A DNA stretch of 64,000 bases from an uncultured Alphaproteobacteria bacterium (GCA_934234055.1 CAKQGY010000001.1:1-64000), one strand, 5' to 3'; shown: positions 38,054 through 47,548, counted from the first letter of the stretch. Program-made: numbers and translations. The notes: a model not told the origin generated them from the letters alone.

Positions 38054-38080
38054 CAACTTATCTGTATGAAAGGAGATTTT

Positions 38081-38428
38081 ATGAGAACAAGCTTTTACAT
38101 TACCTGTGCCTTGGCGGCTTTAACGCTTTCGGCGTGCAATTACAACAACTATGATCAAAATTCACCGTATCGGGGCAGCGTCGCGTATCAGCACGCCGAT
38201 GAGACGGTTGTGCGTCCTAAAAAGACTCAGACCATGACGGTCAAGCGTGATTTAACCACGACTTCCGGCGGCACGGTTCACACGCGCACGGTCACCGAGA
38301 CGATTACGGTTCCTGACGACATTTCGGCCGCGCCCAAAGTCAAAGAGGCTCAACGTGCGTTAAATGCAGACGATAACTATTACGAAGTCAACATCAACCG
38401 CCGCGACACGATAGACATCAAAGACTAA
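38081..38428 (+). CDS. Small lipoprotein of unknown function
   Basis: A 115-residue protein with a lipoprotein signal (residues 1-18, lipobox LSAC with the acylated Cys19). The mature part is polar, with QNSPYRGSVAYQHADETVV, a Thr-rich middle and NVNRRDTIDIKD-like ending. I do not recognise a family. AAAGGAG precedes ATG at 38081 and its own strong promoter lies 28 bases upstream. Likely anchored in the outer or inner membrane; the residue after Cys is Asn rather than Asp, which favours outer-membrane sorting by the E. coli rule. Confidence 0.8.
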   Translation: MRTSFYITCALAALTLSACNYNNYDQNSPYRGSVAYQHADETVVRPKKTQTMTVKRDLTTTSGGTVHTRTVTETITVPDDISAAPKVKEAQRALNADDNYYEVNINRRDTIDIKD

Positions 38429-38445
38429 CCCCCTAATTCTTCTTG

Positions 38446-38554
38446 CCATTGCGAAGGACTGCGCAAGCGAGGACCTGCCTGTGGCCAGGTGGGGCGCGCA
38501 AAGCAATGAACCTTTGCCTTGAACCAGTCCGCTTCCGCGCACGCCGTTCAAGGC
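38446..38554. repeat. Palindromic repeat cluster
   Basis: Two adjoining palindromes. The first (38446-38509) starts CCATTGCGA and ends AAAGCAATGAA, resembling family A ends, with internal TTGCG/CGCAA and ACCTG/CAGGT hairpins. The second pairs GCCTTGAAC (38516-38524) with GTTCAAGGC (38546-38554) and has a T7 run 13 bases later. Either could act as a transcript end for the lipoprotein gene, but neither is a textbook terminator. Confidence 0.6.
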
Positions 38555-38644
38555 TTAGGTGGAATTGTTTTTTTGCCCGCCCTGTGTCAATCCATAATCA
38601 AAGAGTCAACCGTCATTTTACCATCATATAACACGGGCAGGGCA

Positions 38645-38751
38645 GGCCGGCACACCTGCGCCGACCCTCACACCATACCACACGGGCCGGCACACCCGCG
38701 CCGCCCCTCACACCACACACAACGGGCCGGCACACCCGCGCCGGCCCGTTG
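38645..38751. repeat. Three tandem copies of GC-rich hairpin repeat, family B
   Basis: Three units of about 39 bases with the core GGGCCGGCACACCCGCGCC followed by CCTCACACCA. Each core folds; the last is a perfect 12-bp stem (38720-38731 with 38740-38751) around an 8-base loop. No T tract follows on either strand, so it is not a classical terminator. A single inverted copy lies at 57370-57409. The region 38429-38771 holds only these repeats and no gene. Confidence 0.75.
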
Positions 38752-38771
38752 CCAATCCCACTCGGTCCGTT

Positions 38772-39245
38772 TTATCGCGCCTTATAGCCGACCATTTTGT
38801 TGCGGATGCGTGTCACACCGTCCAATTCCACCAGGATCACATGATCCCCGGGTTTCAGACCCAACTCATTGGATTGCACCACCGAGATGACATCACCCGT
38901 TCTGTCTTCTTGGACCAGGAATTCAAATGCCGTATCGGTCAAGATTTTTTCTTCCGCCACATTGCCCAGAACCGCGCCGGCCACGCCGCCCCCGATCGCC
39001 GCCAAGACACTGCCGCGTCCGCCGCCGATTGCCGATCCGGCCACAGCGCCCGCTGCCGCGCCGCCGATTGTCCCCAGGCCTGTTTGTTCACCTTTTGTTG
39101 TCACAACTTCCATCGCTACGATGGTGCCCGTGCTGGTCGAGCCGCGCTTTCCGATTTGTCCGCGCGCATAGGTTGTATTCGTATTTCCCGCCCCGCACGC
39201 TGCCAAGAACAAGCATACGAAACAGACTGCCAATAATTTTTTCAT
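38772..39245 (-). CDS. SlyB/Pcp-like glycine-zipper lipoprotein
   Basis: A 157-residue outer-membrane lipoprotein. The lipobox LAAC places the acylated cysteine at residue 17. A glycine-zipper segment follows (GTIGGAAAGAVAGSAIGGG, then GGGVAGAVLGN), and a C-terminal small beta domain resembles SlyB (VQEDRTGDVISVVQS). SlyB-type proteins stabilise outer-membrane lipid domains under stress. It has its own promoter in the divergent gap. Confidence 0.85.
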   Translation of the reverse strand: MKKLLAVCFVCLFLAACGAGNTNTTYARGQIGKRGSTSTGTIVAMEVVTTKGEQTGLGTIGGAAAGAVAGSAIGGGRGSVLAAIGGGVAGAVLGNVAEEKILTDTAFEFLVQEDRTGDVISVVQSNELGLKPGDHVILVELDGVTRIRNKMVGYKAR

Positions 39246-39272
39246 AGAAAACTCCTTTACAATAACAGGGTT

Positions 39273-39301
39273 ATCCTAGCACCGATTTTCCCCAAAGTCA
39301 A
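39273..39301 (-). promoter_or_regulatory. Promoter of the SlyB-like gene
   Basis: Minus strand: TTGACT (39301-39296), 17-base spacer, TAGGAT (39278-39273). Predicted start near 39266, leaving 20 bases with AAAGGAG before the ATG at 39245. Confidence 0.65.
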
Positions 39302-39374
39302 CCAAAGCGTTCATTTTTTTATTGCTTTTTTCTCAAAATCTGCTAGGATAGGGGTCCTAACAAAGGAACAGTCT

Positions 39375-39974
39375 ATGAAAATACAAAATCTTTGGAACAA
39401 TTTCACCCGCCGAGTCTATGATTGGACGATGGGTCTCGCGTCGGGTGAGCGTGCTTTATGGGCGCTGTGCATCGTGTCGTTTGTGGAAAGTTCATTCTTT
39501 CCGATTCCGCCTGATTTATTGCTGATTCCGCTGGTGCTGGCGCGGCGCGACCGAGCGTTTCGGATTGCGTTTTACACCACGGTTTTCAGTGTTCTGGGCG
39601 GCTTTTTCGGTTATGCGATCGGCTATTTTGCGTATGATGCGATTTTACCTTATCTGCCTGCCGCGTTTGTCAGCAAAGTGGACTGGTTCGCCGGCGAGTA
39701 TAATACTTACGGTGCCTGGATTGTGTTCGGAGCCGGTATTACGCCTTTCCCTTACAAGATTATCACGATTGCCAGCGGCGTCACTCACCTGGATTTACTT
39801 GTCTTTACGGTGGCCAGCATTTTGGCCCGCGGCCTGCGCTTCTTCCTGATTGCCGCCTTGCTGTGGCGGTGGGGTGCTCCGATGAAAGCGTGGATCGAGC
39901 GCAACCTCGGTTGGCTTTCGGTTTTATTTTTCGTGCTGCTCGTCGGCGGCTTTTTGGCCTTAAAGTTGTTTTAG
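39375..39974 (+). CDS. YqaA/DedA-family membrane protein
   Basis: A 199-residue inner-membrane protein with the SNARE-associated (VTT) domain. It contains SFVESSFFPIPPDLLLIPLVL, an F-x-G rich re-entrant loop GGFFGYAIGYF and the second re-entrant motif GAGITPFPYKIITIASG. DedA/YqaA proteins are linked to lipid flipping and envelope homeostasis. AAAGGA precedes the ATG. A HAD phosphatase follows 9 bases later, suggesting cotranscription. Confidence 0.88.
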   Translation: MKIQNLWNNFTRRVYDWTMGLASGERALWALCIVSFVESSFFPIPPDLLLIPLVLARRDRAFRIAFYTTVFSVLGGFFGYAIGYFAYDAILPYLPAAFVSKVDWFAGEYNTYGAWIVFGAGITPFPYKIITIASGVTHLDLLVFTVASILARGLRFFLIAALLWRWGAPMKAWIERNLGWLSVLFFVLLVGGFLALKLF

Positions 39975-39983
39975 GAGGTATCC

Positions 39984-40844
39984 ATGACTCAAACTCCGCG
40001 CCTACCCATGGCGATCTGCTATGATTTTGACGGCACTTTGTCGCCCCGTTGTATGCAAGAGTATGGCTTTATCCCCCGGGTTGGCCTGGACCCGGCCGAG
40101 TTTTGGCGCCGTTCCAACCAATTCGCGCACCGCAACCAAGCCGACCAGATTCTGGGATATATGAGCCTGATGAAGCAGGAATCGGAAAAGCATCATATGC
40201 CGTTTTCCAAAAGCGAGCTGCGTACCTATGGCCGTTCGGTTGAATTATTCGCGGGCCTGGATACCTGGTTCCGCCGGATCAATGCCTATGGCCGCCGCCG
40301 TGGCCTGACGGTTGAGCATTACATCATTTCTTCTGGCCTCCAAGAGATTCTCGCCGGCACTTCCATCGCGCGTTATTTTCGGGCGATTTTTGCGTCGTCA
40401 TTTATTTTTGATTCTGCCGGCAATGCGATTTGGCCGGCTCAAGTCGTCAATTACACGAACAAGACTCAATTTCTGTTCCGCATCAACAAAGGCTGTTTGG
40501 ACATTGGCGACGATCGCCGGATCAACCGCCGTATCCCCGAGTCGGAAAAGCATATGCCTTTTTCGCGTATGATATACATCGGCGATGGCGAGACCGATGT
40601 GCCTTGTATGCTGACCTTAAAGGGCGACGGCGGGCATTCCATAGCGGTATACCAACCGGACAAGCCCACCTCGCGTGAGAATGCGCAATTGCTGCTGGAC
40701 GACCACCGCGCCGATTTTGCAGCGCCTGCCGATTACCGTGCCGATCAACCCTTAGAGCGGTATGTCCGTGCCCTGATTGACAAGATTGCTGCCGACGCCT
40801 ACATTCAAACGCTCAAAAAGAAAACCGTTCTGGACATTTCCTGA
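39984..40844 (+). CDS. HAD-superfamily phosphatase
   Basis: A 286-residue cytoplasmic hydrolase. Motif I is YDFDGTLS (nucleophile Asp in DFD, residues 14-18). Motif II is the serine in HYIISSG, and motif III is GDGETDVPCM. The long helical cap between motifs I and II (about residues 25-110) suggests a C1-capped, PSP-like enzyme. The substrate is unknown. GGAGG lies 6 bases before the ATG. It sits between the DedA-like gene and a DUF3137 gene. Confidence 0.82.
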   Translation: MTQTPRLPMAICYDFDGTLSPRCMQEYGFIPRVGLDPAEFWRRSNQFAHRNQADQILGYMSLMKQESEKHHMPFSKSELRTYGRSVELFAGLDTWFRRINAYGRRRGLTVEHYIISSGLQEILAGTSIARYFRAIFASSFIFDSAGNAIWPAQVVNYTNKTQFLFRINKGCLDIGDDRRINRRIPESEKHMPFSRMIYIGDGETDVPCMLTLKGDGGHSIAVYQPDKPTSRENAQLLLDDHRADFAAPADYRADQPLERYVRALIDKIAADAYIQTLKKKTVLDIS

Positions 40845-40862
40845 TTTTGAAAGGGGCCCTCT

Positions 40863-41771
40863 ATGATTACCCAACAAGAATTTCTCACCCAAGTCCGCAC
40901 ACAGATTTTCCCATTGATTGATATTCGCGCCGAGTGGTGCTCCAAGTTGCGTCATCATACGATCATTTTGGGAACATTGGCACTGTATGTGTTTTTAATG
41001 TATTGTCTAAATGGTAATCCTGTTATCACTTTGCTCATTCTTTTAATTCCTTTTGCTGGTTTTTACGCTTTGGATCATTTTTACCGCAAGCAAAAGGCAG
41101 TTGTCCGTCCGCTTATTTTTCGGATTTTGGGTGCCGATACCCGCCCCGAGTATAAGATTACCGGACCTACCGTTGACCAACTCCGCCAAATTCATTTCCT
41201 GCCCAAATTAGACGCGCGCCGGATTGACGAAACAGCGGACGACAGTTTCGGCTTTCCGGGTGATTCGGTTCCCTTTTATGTCCAAGAGGTCCACTTTTCC
41301 GAAGGGGACGAAAACTCCGAGCATTTCCGTGGTGCTCTTGTTCGTTTTCCGTCCGGCACTTATCCCGACTTAAACCTGATGGTGATGAACAAAGCGTCCT
41401 TGCTTTATAAAGACCAAATCGCTCTTTCCTCGCGCAAGGCCCTTCAATCCGTTTTCGGATCGGATGAGTGGCAACCGCTCAATCTGGAAAGTGTCAACTT
41501 CACGAAAAAGTATTATTCGTTTACTAACGACCAACTGACCGCGCGCCGTATTTTAACGCCGTTGTTTATAGATCGTATTCGCGAGTTGGAAGCGGTTTAT
41601 AAAGCTCCGGTGAATATTTTATTTTTCCAAGGGTATTTATGCCTGATGATTGTCACGAACCGCAATATGTTTGAGTTTTCCGGCTCTTGGAAAGATATGA
41701 AGACCTACGAGAAGTTTTACGACGAAATCGCCGCCCTTTACGACTTCCAACATTTCTTCAACCTTTCTTAA
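40863..41771 (+). CDS. DUF3137 membrane protein
   Basis: A 302-residue protein with two adjacent membrane helices (about 38-56 and 58-75) and a large cytoplasmic C-terminal domain. NPVITLLILLIPFAGFYAL, the galectin-like body with VNILFFQGYLCLMIVTNRNMFEF and the short acidic N terminus match the DUF3137 family. No function is established for it. AAAGGGG precedes the ATG and it follows the HAD gene by 18 bases, probably in the same transcript. Confidence 0.75.
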   Translation: MITQQEFLTQVRTQIFPLIDIRAEWCSKLRHHTIILGTLALYVFLMYCLNGNPVITLLILLIPFAGFYALDHFYRKQKAVVRPLIFRILGADTRPEYKITGPTVDQLRQIHFLPKLDARRIDETADDSFGFPGDSVPFYVQEVHFSEGDENSEHFRGALVRFPSGTYPDLNLMVMNKASLLYKDQIALSSRKALQSVFGSDEWQPLNLESVNFTKKYYSFTNDQLTARRILTPLFIDRIRELEAVYKAPVNILFFQGYLCLMIVTNRNMFEFSGSWKDMKTYEKFYDEIAALYDFQHFFNLS

Positions 41772-41790
41772 TTTTATTTACAGCCTCCCC

Positions 41791-41825
41791 GTCATTGCGA
41801 GGCGACTTGTCGCCGTGGCAATCCA
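41791..41825. repeat. Dispersed palindromic repeat, family A, copy 2
   Basis: GTCATTGCGAG and GTGGCAATCCA ends with a GGCGAC-TT-GTCGCC centre. Followed by TAAGGCACATAATTCC, as after copy 1. It sits between two convergent genes, where a hairpin could serve as a bidirectional transcript end. Confidence 0.88.
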
Positions 41826-41850
41826 TAAGGCACATAATTCCTTATTTTTC

Positions 41851-44800
41851 CTACCGTGCGCGAGAGAACGACCCGCGCACAGTCCGTCCCGCCGGTTCCA
41901 CAGTCCCCGCGTCTTCCTCGGTCTCGTCTGCCAAGCGCGCGTCTACCGCCGCCTGTGTCCCGCTGGCCAGTGGCTCCGACAGGTCAAACCGCGCCGCATG
42001 CTGATAGGCTGCCTTGATTTTCGCCAAAGCATCGGCACTGGCCGCCAACAGCCGCTCCGTTTGCGCCGCATCAGCCCCGGCTCCCACAGTCCCCGCCCCG
42101 GTAATCCGAGCCGCCACCTGTTCAATCACCGCACGGTTTTGCGCCGCATTTTGAGCCAACCGCGCCAGCACTTCAATATCCGGATTTTCGCCGGCCCATT
42201 GTTGCAAAGCCGTCGTCATTTGCGCGGCCTGTTCGCGATCCGATTGTATTTGCTGTTGCACATTAAAGGCCGTTTCCTGCGTCAAAGCCTGTTCAAACTC
42301 TTCCGCTTTCAGCAAAACCAACCGCGCTTGTTCAATTTGTTGGATCAGTTGCGCATCGGTGGGTTCTTCGCGGATAGCGGCTTGGTTCACGATGGACAAA
42401 GCATCTTTTGCCGATTGATACAGCCGGTTGCCCGTCTCAAACGGATAGGTTCGCAGTTGCGCTTCCATTTCCGCAACGGCCTCGCGCGCCCGTTTCGTCA
42501 GATTTTGCCCTTCAGCCAATCGGTCAGCCCGTTTTTGTGAGATTGCCAGTTGTGCTTGTTCTTGCTGTTGTTTCAGATTATCGGCCAAAGCGGTCTTACT
42601 CCGCCCTGCCAAGACACTGGCCAAGTCCGCATAGTTCGGCGTATAGACTCCGCGCCCGCGTCCCACCGAGATTCCCAGCACAAACGGGGGCAGGGTATTC
42701 AGAGCGTTCATCACCACCGGCACCGATATATCCATTGTCCGGCGCGGAATATCCCAAATCACCTGAGTGGGATTACCCGTCACATTGGCGGTTTTTAATG
42801 TCAAGTCCATCATGCGCACAACGCCGTCCGCCACGACATAGTCGCCTTGGATAGTCTTAATCACGGTTTTCCCGCTGTGCAGCACGCGCTTCATTTCGGG
42901 TTCAAAGTCCTGTTGTGTTTCGCTGCGTTGAATGGCGTGAGTCACAATCGGAATCATTTGATCGGTATCCGCACCGACGATTTGTCCGCCTTGCACGGCC
43001 AAAGTTCCTTTCCCGTTCAGGTTTTTGCCCCACAACGCCGGCGATACACCTCGTGTTTTCAGGTCTCCCTTCAAGGTCAATTTTCCGCCCCCGATAGCCA
43101 AGTCTTTCAACACCATAAAGTCCGCCCGTATCGGCATATTTTTAATTTCAAACGAGGTCGTCAACGCGGGCTCCGGCGTATTCCAATCGGCTTTTCCCGT
43201 GATACGAATCGGCGCATCTTCCCCCGATCCGGCATTTGCCACCAACTGCGTCAGGGCCAGTTCTTTGTTTTGCAAAGCCAGCGCCATATCCACATTTTGC
43301 AAAGCCATATCGCGATAGAACAGCTGACGTGCTTTCAAGTGAATATCCCAGATCTGGTTATCCAAGTTCTTAAAAGCGATCGGATTCGTGGACAAGCCGT
43401 TGATCGGCGAGTACCAGTTATTATCTGTCGGCAAAATCCGATCCAGGTTCAACGCCGGTGCGGACACTGTCGCGGTCAAGGTTTTCACTTGCCCGTCATG
43501 GAATGAAACCACGCCCGACAGTTGCTGCAACCCGATATTTAACGCCATATCTTTGATTTCCCAGTTTTCTCGTGTTCCGGTTATCACACCTTTCAGTTTG
43601 AATGTCCCGTCCAGGTTCGGCAACGCCTTATATTCCGGATTGATCAGGGTCGCCAGGGTCCGGAATTTCGGATAGGCCAAATCCACACGCATGGCCTGCA
43701 CGGCGGGCTCGGTATCCACGGTATTCAAGGTCCCCGAGAATTTTGCCGACAAATCGTTCAGTGCGAACTGCCCGTCCAGTTGCCACAGGTTATCCTGTCC
43801 GCCTTTCAGGTTCAGCTGCGCCGTTGCGCCTTTTGCCTGTTGCACCAGCGGCACCGTGCAGGCCAGATTCATCTTATCCAACAAAGTCGGCAGGTTCTTG
43901 CTGTCCAGGGTGATTCGCCACCCGTCCACATTCATTTGCGGCCGTCCCAAGTCTTTAATCAGGCCTGTCATAGACACATTTGTCCCCGCCAGGTTCAACG
44001 CCGTCAGGTTATCCAGTTTCAAGGTATTCCCCACCAGGTTTCCCTCCATATGCAGTTTCAGGAACGGTGTGCCGAACACAGTGCCGTTGCGCGCATCCAA
44101 GGTTCCCGACACCGCCACGCCTTGCGCCCACGAGGCCTGCTCCAACCAGGCTTTCACTTTCGCCGGCAAGTCTTCCAGCGCGATTTTTTCGGCCGGCGCC
44201 TGCCATTTCGTCAGGGTATCCAGGTTCACATCATTCAGGGCCACCCGCACCTGATAGGATTTTTCTTCCCCGCGGTTAAAGGCCACACTGCCCGAGGCTG
44301 CCGCCGTCCCCATTTTCAGGTCTTGAATGGTCGTTGTGATTTTATCGGGCGTCAAGGTCAATCCCCCCACCACCGAGGTTTTGATAGCTGCTGTTTCTTC
44401 ATCCGCTTCCCGATTTAGCAGCACATTGATCAGGGTCTTCGGCTTTTGTGTGTTGGCCTGGAATTTCAAGTCCAGCGTCGGTGTTGACGCCATCATTTGC
44501 CCGTGCCCGGTCAAGGTTACGGCCGTATCGCCCGCCAATCCGATTTCGGATTTGTCCAGGGTTAAAATCCCCGCTTCATATTTTCCGGCCAGAGCTGTCT
44601 TCCCCAGCGTATACCTTCCGATGACCACTTGGTCGGCATTGATTTTGAATGCCATATCGGGATAGTCCTCGCTCTTTTCCAACCACGCCCAATTCATCGC
44701 TTTGGTATAGGCCGGCCAATCCGTTGCCCGCCACAGCCCCGTGTTCAGGGTGATATTATATTGAGTCCGTGTCCCGGCTTTTTGACTGATCGTGCCGGTC

Positions 44801-45750
44801 AGGGCCGTTTTGGGATTTTCGGGGTCATATGTGACGATAAAGTTTTTCAGGATATTTTCCGCCGGAGTCACTTCCACGGTCCAGTTTCCGTCCACTTTGC
44901 GATCATTTGCTCCCCACGGAGCCGGCAATCCCACCGCCCGCATCAGGTCATTTGTTTTCGCCACCACAAAGTTGCCCGACGCCTCAAACCATTTATCCAA
45001 CCGTGTCGGTGTAAAGGTTCCGTCCAGTGTTGTTTCCAAACCCAGCATATCGCTTTTCAGGTTCAAGCTCACCGCAATCGGGTTTGTCCCTTGGAACACC
45101 CCCGTGCGTGCATTCAGTTGATAGGGCACATTGTTCACGACCCCCGCGCCGGTCCAGCGGAAAGGCCCGCGCACCGAATCAGCCGCCAGTTGTCCGTTCA
45201 CATTTTGCATCACCCAGCGGATTCCCGACACAGCGTTTTGATAAGTGATTGTCCCTTCTTTAATCTTGATGGACGAGATTTGCGTCCCCGTATCCGAGGG
45301 GCCTGTTTTTTCCGCGCTCATAAAGTCAATTTCGTTCAATTGAAAGTTCGGGTCTATCAGGAACGGGAAAGCAAAGTTGACTCGATTGCTTTCCAAGCGC
45401 TCCAATAAAATCGTCGGTTTTGTCAGTTCAATGCTGTCAATCACCATCGGGCTTTTCAGCAGTGACGACCACGTCATGTTGACCTGCACTTTTTCAATCC
45501 GCATCAAGTCCTGCGCCGATCCTTTATCCATATTTTTCAGGCGCACATCGTTCATCACCACCGTCGGCACCGGGCTCCACGAAATGGCTGTCCCCGCTCC
45601 GATACTGACCTCGCGCCCCGTCAAGCGTTGCAGCGTCCCCACCACTTGTTTTTCATAGGCCGTCGGGTTAAAGGACATCATCACCAATCCCACCAGCACT
45701 GCGATAATCAAGACCACAATCAGTATCAAGAACAGAAAAAACTTTTTCAT
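41851..45750 (-). CDS. Large AsmA-family protein with C-terminal helical extension
   Basis: A 1299-residue inner-membrane-anchored protein. One N-terminal helix (about 3-26) is followed by the AsmA domain (GREVSIGAGTAISWSPVPTV, MTWSSLLKSPMVIDSIEL). A long series of beta strands follows, and the conserved C-terminal AsmA block includes GKNLNGKGTLAVQGGQIVGAD. The last 240 residues or so (from about 1058) are different: Gln/Ala/Glu-rich amphipathic helices (LKQQQEQAQLAISQKRADRL) consistent with coiled coil. AsmA proteins act in outer-membrane lipid or protein biogenesis. AAAGGGG precedes the ATG and it has its own promoter. Confidence 0.85.
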   Translation of the reverse strand: MKKFFLFLILIVVLIIAVLVGLVMMSFNPTAYEKQVVGTLQRLTGREVSIGAGTAISWSPVPTVVMNDVRLKNMDKGSAQDLMRIEKVQVNMTWSSLLKSPMVIDSIELTKPTILLERLESNRVNFAFPFLIDPNFQLNEIDFMSAEKTGPSDTGTQISSIKIKEGTITYQNAVSGIRWVMQNVNGQLAADSVRGPFRWTGAGVVNNVPYQLNARTGVFQGTNPIAVSLNLKSDMLGLETTLDGTFTPTRLDKWFEASGNFVVAKTNDLMRAVGLPAPWGANDRKVDGNWTVEVTPAENILKNFIVTYDPENPKTALTGTISQKAGTRTQYNITLNTGLWRATDWPAYTKAMNWAWLEKSEDYPDMAFKINADQVVIGRYTLGKTALAGKYEAGILTLDKSEIGLAGDTAVTLTGHGQMMASTPTLDLKFQANTQKPKTLINVLLNREADEETAAIKTSVVGGLTLTPDKITTTIQDLKMGTAAASGSVAFNRGEEKSYQVRVALNDVNLDTLTKWQAPAEKIALEDLPAKVKAWLEQASWAQGVAVSGTLDARNGTVFGTPFLKLHMEGNLVGNTLKLDNLTALNLAGTNVSMTGLIKDLGRPQMNVDGWRITLDSKNLPTLLDKMNLACTVPLVQQAKGATAQLNLKGGQDNLWQLDGQFALNDLSAKFSGTLNTVDTEPAVQAMRVDLAYPKFRTLATLINPEYKALPNLDGTFKLKGVITGTRENWEIKDMALNIGLQQLSGVVSFHDGQVKTLTATVSAPALNLDRILPTDNNWYSPINGLSTNPIAFKNLDNQIWDIHLKARQLFYRDMALQNVDMALALQNKELALTQLVANAGSGEDAPIRITGKADWNTPEPALTTSFEIKNMPIRADFMVLKDLAIGGGKLTLKGDLKTRGVSPALWGKNLNGKGTLAVQGGQIVGADTDQMIPIVTHAIQRSETQQDFEPEMKRVLHSGKTVIKTIQGDYVVADGVVRMMDLTLKTANVTGNPTQVIWDIPRRTMDISVPVVMNALNTLPPFVLGISVGRGRGVYTPNYADLASVLAGRSKTALADNLKQQQEQAQLAISQKRADRLAEGQNLTKRAREAVAEMEAQLRTYPFETGNRLYQSAKDALSIVNQAAIREEPTDAQLIQQIEQARLVLLKAEEFEQALTQETAFNVQQQIQSDREQAAQMTTALQQWAGENPDIEVLARLAQNAAQNRAVIEQVAARITGAGTVGAGADAAQTERLLAASADALAKIKAAYQHAARFDLSEPLASGTQAAVDARLADETEEDAGTVEPAGRTVRGSFSRAR

Positions 45751-45783
45751 AAAAACCCCTTTACAATCATTCGGATATTATTT

Positions 45784-45811
45784 GTTATACCACATTTTTT
45801 TGAAAAAACAA
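45784..45811 (-). promoter_or_regulatory. Promoter of the AsmA-family gene
   Basis: Minus strand: TTGTTT (45811-45806), 16-base spacer, TATAAC (45789-45784). Predicted start near 45777, giving a leader of about 26 bases with AAAGGGG. Confidence 0.5.
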
Positions 45812-45818
45812 GCCTTTT

Positions 45819-46040
45819 TTAATCTTCCAGCCATATTCTTACTTTTCTTGCCACTTCCGCCGGCAGATTCGGCAGGGGTTCGCGTTCGGCCAGTTTATCC
45901 AAAGCCCGTTCAATTTCGGTGCGCGTTGCGTTTTCATATTCTCGTCTCAGGTATTGCACCAACGTTTCCCGCTCCCGGTCTTCCGCCACCGCTGCCGGTC
46001 GATTTTTCATAAAAGCTTCTGCATCATCAAAAAAACTCAT
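45819..46040 (-). CDS. Small hypothetical protein coupled to trkH
   Basis: A 73-residue soluble helical protein (MSFFDDAEAFMKNRPA...VARKVRIWLED) that I do not recognise. The ATG at 46040 overlaps the trkH stop as ATGA and has GGAGG 5 bases upstream; the frame remains open further upstream but inside trkH. Charged helices (ERETLVQYLRREYENATRTE) without cysteines or membrane segments. Coupling to trkH suggests, but does not show, a link to potassium uptake. Confidence 0.65.
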   Translation of the reverse strand: MSFFDDAEAFMKNRPAAVAEDRERETLVQYLRREYENATRTEIERALDKLAEREPLPNLPAEVARKVRIWLED

Positions 46041-47497
46041 GCATTCCTCCGCCACAAAAAAGGGAAAAACAGGACAAAGATAGAGATAAACTCCAACCGT
46101 CCCACCAACATCGCCAGGCTCAGCACCCATTTCGCCCCGTCCGGCAGGAACGCAAAGGTCTTATCCGGTCCGATCACCGGCCCCAACGCCGGCCCTACAT
46201 TAGACAAAGCACTGAACGCCCCCGACAGGCTCGTCACAAAGTCCAACCCCATCCCCGTCAGAATCAAGGTTATGACCATAGAGGTTCCCAGATATAGCCC
46301 GAAGAACACCAAGACGCTGATCAGAATATCATCGGTAATCACTTGTGTGCCATAGCGCGGGATAAAGACGCCGTGCGGTTGGACCAGTTTTTTCAGCCTC
46401 ACGCCGACGGTGCGCAGCAAAATGGTAAAGCGGAACATTTTAATCCCGCCCGATGTTGATCCCGTGCATCCGCCCGCCAGAAACAGGAACATGAAAAATG
46501 CGATTGCAAAGTTGCCCCACAGTTGATAGTTTTCCGTCACAAATCCCGTGGTTGTTACAACCGAGATAATCGCGAATACTGCCTCACGGATATAGGCCAT
46601 CAATTCCGCCGGCAGGAACCGATCCTGCAACCATCTGAGTGTTGTCAGCAGCACCACCGCCCCCACCAGGAATTTCAGATAGACACTGATTTGCGCGTCC
46701 TGTCGGATCATTTGCCACCGTCGCCGCCACAGGTAAAGTCCCATAACCAGGGGCAGACTGGACACCAACATAAAGCCGCTTAAAATCCATTCTATCAGGG
46801 GGCTGTGATAGTATCCGATGGATAAATCGTGGGTGGAAAATCCGCCCGTTGAAATGGTTGCCAGGGCATGGTTGATCGCGTCAAACCCCGTCATACCCGC
46901 GATTTTCAAGGCTCCCGCGCACAGGATTGTCAGGCCGATAAAGTAGATCAGAATCGCGCGCATATTTTGCACCACGGTGGGCAGGTCGCGATTCGACGCC
47001 GATGCTTCCGTGCCAAAGAACTGCATCCCCCCGATTCGCAGGGTCGGCAACACCACAATCGCCACGATTACGATTCCCGCGCCCCCGATCCATTGCAGCA
47101 TCGACCGCCACAACAGCAGCCCCGGTGACAGGGTATCCAGTCCGCTCAACACCGTTGCCCCCGTTGTTGTCAGGCCCGACACCGCTTCAAACACCGAATC
47201 GGTCCACGACAAATTATATTCCGACACAAAGAACGGAATTGCCGACAACAGGGCGTATGAAATCCAGATCAGAGCCGTCGCCAAAAACATTTCTTTTGTG
47301 CGCAGGGGTTCGCGATCCGTCCCCGTCAACAGACACATCAGGACGCCGATTGACACCGCCAGCGCCGCCGACACGGCAAAGCGTTTGGCCGCCCCGTCCC
47401 AGCCATAGAACAAATCCGCCGCTGCCGGCACCAACATTGCCAATCCGCAGCACACGCTCATAAATCCGATAATCGAAAAAACCAGTTTAAATCGCAT
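46037..47497 (-). CDS. trkH: Trk-type potassium uptake membrane subunit
   Basis: A 486-residue polytopic protein of the TrkH/KtrB family, the K+-conducting part of the Trk system. The four selectivity-filter-like loops are visible: GLTTTGATVLSGLD, ATISTGGFSTHD, SVVTTTGFVTENY and SNVGPALGPVIGPDKTFAFL. The gating subunit trkA is not in the window. AAGGAG lies upstream of the ATG and a small gene follows with a 4-base overlap. Confidence 0.93.
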   Translation of the reverse strand: MRFKLVFSIIGFMSVCCGLAMLVPAAADLFYGWDGAAKRFAVSAALAVSIGVLMCLLTGTDREPLRTKEMFLATALIWISYALLSAIPFFVSEYNLSWTDSVFEAVSGLTTTGATVLSGLDTLSPGLLLWRSMLQWIGGAGIVIVAIVVLPTLRIGGMQFFGTEASASNRDLPTVVQNMRAILIYFIGLTILCAGALKIAGMTGFDAINHALATISTGGFSTHDLSIGYYHSPLIEWILSGFMLVSSLPLVMGLYLWRRRWQMIRQDAQISVYLKFLVGAVVLLTTLRWLQDRFLPAELMAYIREAVFAIISVVTTTGFVTENYQLWGNFAIAFFMFLFLAGGCTGSTSGGIKMFRFTILLRTVGVRLKKLVQPHGVFIPRYGTQVITDDILISVLVFFGLYLGTSMVITLILTGMGLDFVTSLSGAFSALSNVGPALGPVIGPDKTFAFLPDGAKWVLSLAMLVGRLEFISIFVLFFPFLWRRNA

Positions 47498-47519
47498 AGG
47501 ACTCCTTATATTTTACATT

Positions 47520-47548
47520 ATTTTATTTTTATTTCTTTCAAAATGCAA
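47520..47548 (-). promoter_or_regulatory. Promoter of trkH
   Basis: Minus strand: TTGCAT (47548-47543), 17-base spacer, TAAAAT (47525-47520). Predicted start near 47513, leaving a 16-base leader with AAGGAG. It overlaps the -35 region of the divergent tatD promoter. Confidence 0.55.

Noticed and set aside
38720..38751. Rho-independent terminator of the SlyB-like gene
   Set aside because: The 12-bp stem is strong but no T tract follows on either strand, and it belongs to a repeat family.
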